This document shows, piece by piece, positions 62,998-64,000 of a stretch of 64,000 nt of DNA. Every line of letters starts with the position of its first letter. Positions within the stretch are counted from its first letter, which is position 1. The stretch is from CAYULW01 sp964445815 (lineage in GTDB: Bacteria > Bacteroidota > Bacteroidia > Flavobacteriales_E > Vicingaceae). The notes beneath the pieces are model-generated. The model ran no database searches, was not told the origin of the DNA, and saw only the letters and a program-made list of their open reading frames with translations. A program made the position numbers and the translations under genes. The stretch covers positions 434,001 to 498,000 of the forward strand of contig CAYULW010000003.1 in assembly GCA_964445815.1 (NCBI GenBank), in the 5' to 3' direction.

Positions 62998-64000
62998 TTA
63001 GTGATCAACCAGTTCTTCTGCAAAGTCATTAATATCAATGCCGTCAAAATTGCCCGATGTCATAAACAACAATACTTCTTTATTATAATTCATAGAACGT
63101 AAATAGCTCATCAGCTTTTCTGAAGAATTGTAAACCTTTACATTTTTTGAAGAGAAGGCATTCTTTACCTCATCTTTGGTAATCTCGGGAAGTCCTTTAT
63201 GTTTTAATGTTTCAGGGTTATAATAAACAATGGCTTCATCAGCTGCCTCCATGGCTCCATGATATTCATCTAAGAAAGATTTGTTCAGGCTACTAAAGGT
63301 ATGTAGCTCCATACAGGCAATCAATCGTCGATTTTCATATTGATTCTTTACAGCTTGAGTTGTTGCCTTCAGTTTTGAGGGAGAATGTGCAAAATCTTTA
63401 AAGACAATTAATTGTTCATTTTGAGCAATCATTTCCAGACGTTTTGAAGCACCCTTAAAATCACTTATGGCTTTAAAAAAGTCATTCTCATCAATTCCGA
63501 GTTCAAGACAAACCTGATAAGCCGCCATTACATTTTGAAGGTTATGCTGACCGAATATTCTCAAAGGCATCCATCCCTTTGGAGTTGAGATAGAAGTTAC
63601 ACCATTATCTATTCGATGAAGAGGTGTAGTATATGGCCTTAATGCGATCTGACTGTTTTTCTTAACCAGCGCTTGCAAATTTTCATCCTCATGGTAATAG
63701 GCGAGTATACCATCTTGTTTTATGCTTAAGATGAATTTTTCAAACTGTTCAACATAGTTTTCAAAGGTTGGAAAGACATTAATATGATCCCAAGCAATTC
63801 CACTTAAGACAGCTATGTCAGGTTGATACCATAAAAACTTAGGACGTCTGTCTATTGGGGAAGATAGGTACTCGTCGCCTTCTATAATAATAATCGGAGC
63901 ATCACTTAGTTGAACCATGGTCTCAAAACCTTCCAATTGGGCACCAACCAGATAATCAAAAGCAAGGTCGAGAGAACTTAAAACATGTAAGATCATCGAT
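62998..64000 (-). CDS. mpl: UDP-N-acetylmuramate:L-alanyl-gamma-D-glutamyl-meso-diaminopimelate ligase (C-terminal part)
   Basis: The frame reaches the right edge, so the N-terminal part, including the ATP-binding loop, lies outside; an internal Met at 63996 is not the start. Mur-ligase features are present: IIIIEGDEYLSS, AVLSGIAWDHINVFPTFENY and the C-terminal FKDFAHSPSKLKATTQAV. Mpl attaches recycled murein tripeptide to UDP-MurNAc. MurC is a possible alternative, but EGDEY and AWDHINVF favour Mpl. Confidence 0.88.
   Translation of the reverse strand, partial: SMILHVLSSLDLAFDYLVGAQLEGFETMVQLSDAPIIIIEGDEYLSSPIDRRPKFLWYQPDIAVLSGIAWDHINVFPTFENYVEQFEKFILSIKQDGILAYYHEDENLQALVKKNSQIALRPYTTPLHRIDNGVTSISTPKGWMPLRIFGQHNLQNVMAAYQVCLELGIDENDFFKAISDFKGASKRLEMIAQNEQLIVFKDFAHSPSKLKATTQAVKNQYENRRLIACMELHTFSSLNKSFLDEYHGAMEAADEAIVYYNPETLKHKGLPEITKDEVKNAFSSKNVKVYNSSEKLMSYLRSMNYNKEVLLFMTSGNFDGIDINDFAEELVDH

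Overview
The window is AT-rich DNA from a member of the Bacteroidota, most likely a Flavobacteriia-type marine or aquatic bacterium. The evidence is four T9SS type A C-terminal sorting domains, an OmpA-like protein with thrombospondin type-3 repeats, an S46 dipeptidyl-peptidase, a GWxTD lipoprotein, DUF4834 and DUF4199 proteins, a Rho with a long disordered insertion, and repeated matches to the Bacteroidota -7 promoter element TAnnTTTG. No tRNA, rRNA, CRISPR array, transposase or phage gene was seen. Genus cannot be fixed from the sequence alone.

Layout. Positions 1-4038 (minus): OmpA-like porin (cut by the window edge), an M16 peptidase and a pterin dehydratase. 4142-7869 (plus): htpG, then a lemA-TPM-TPM set. 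7879-10927 (minus): an overlapping pair, an aspartoacylase-like metallohydrolase and a GCS2 ligase fused to two CBS domains. 11139-13085: a membrane-anchored winged-helix regulator convergent with a seven-repeat Reg_prop lipoprotein; both have similar 11-bp-spaced TGT direct repeats upstream. 13230-28727 (minus): DUF1207-like outer membrane protein, S46 peptidase, large T9SS propeller protein, rhodanese, DUF547 lipoprotein, acyltransferase, GT-C glycosyltransferase, rlmB, GWxTD lipoprotein, rmuC and a BamA/TamA-family protein. 28964-42382 (plus): small lipoprotein, ytxJ, outer membrane protein, a 1204-residue T9SS propeller protein, carB, DUF4834, YfhO, a GT4 glycosyltransferase and wecB.

42553-55999 (plus) is a surface-glycan locus: methyltransferase, sulfotransferase, glycosyltransferase, two hexapeptide acyltransferases, SDR epimerase, DegT aminotransferase, a HldE-like enzyme with its two domains in reversed order, a HAD phosphatase and a Wzx-like flippase. 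Within it is a tandem duplication of about 1.7 kb that produced two kelch-like T9SS genes (one now frameshifted) and a decayed copy of the preceding glycosyltransferase's 3' end. The final block is housekeeping: yihY-like, nadC, a small secreted protein, rlmH, galE, a Gfo/Idh/MocA oxidoreductase, rho, a DUF4199 protein and mpl (cut by the right edge).

The best candidates for something undescribed are the regulator/propeller pair with shared operator-like repeats, the nucleotide-sugar module built around the reversed HldE, and the GCS2-CBS/aspartoacylase pair. All three are inferences from family membership and arrangement; none is proven by sequence alone.
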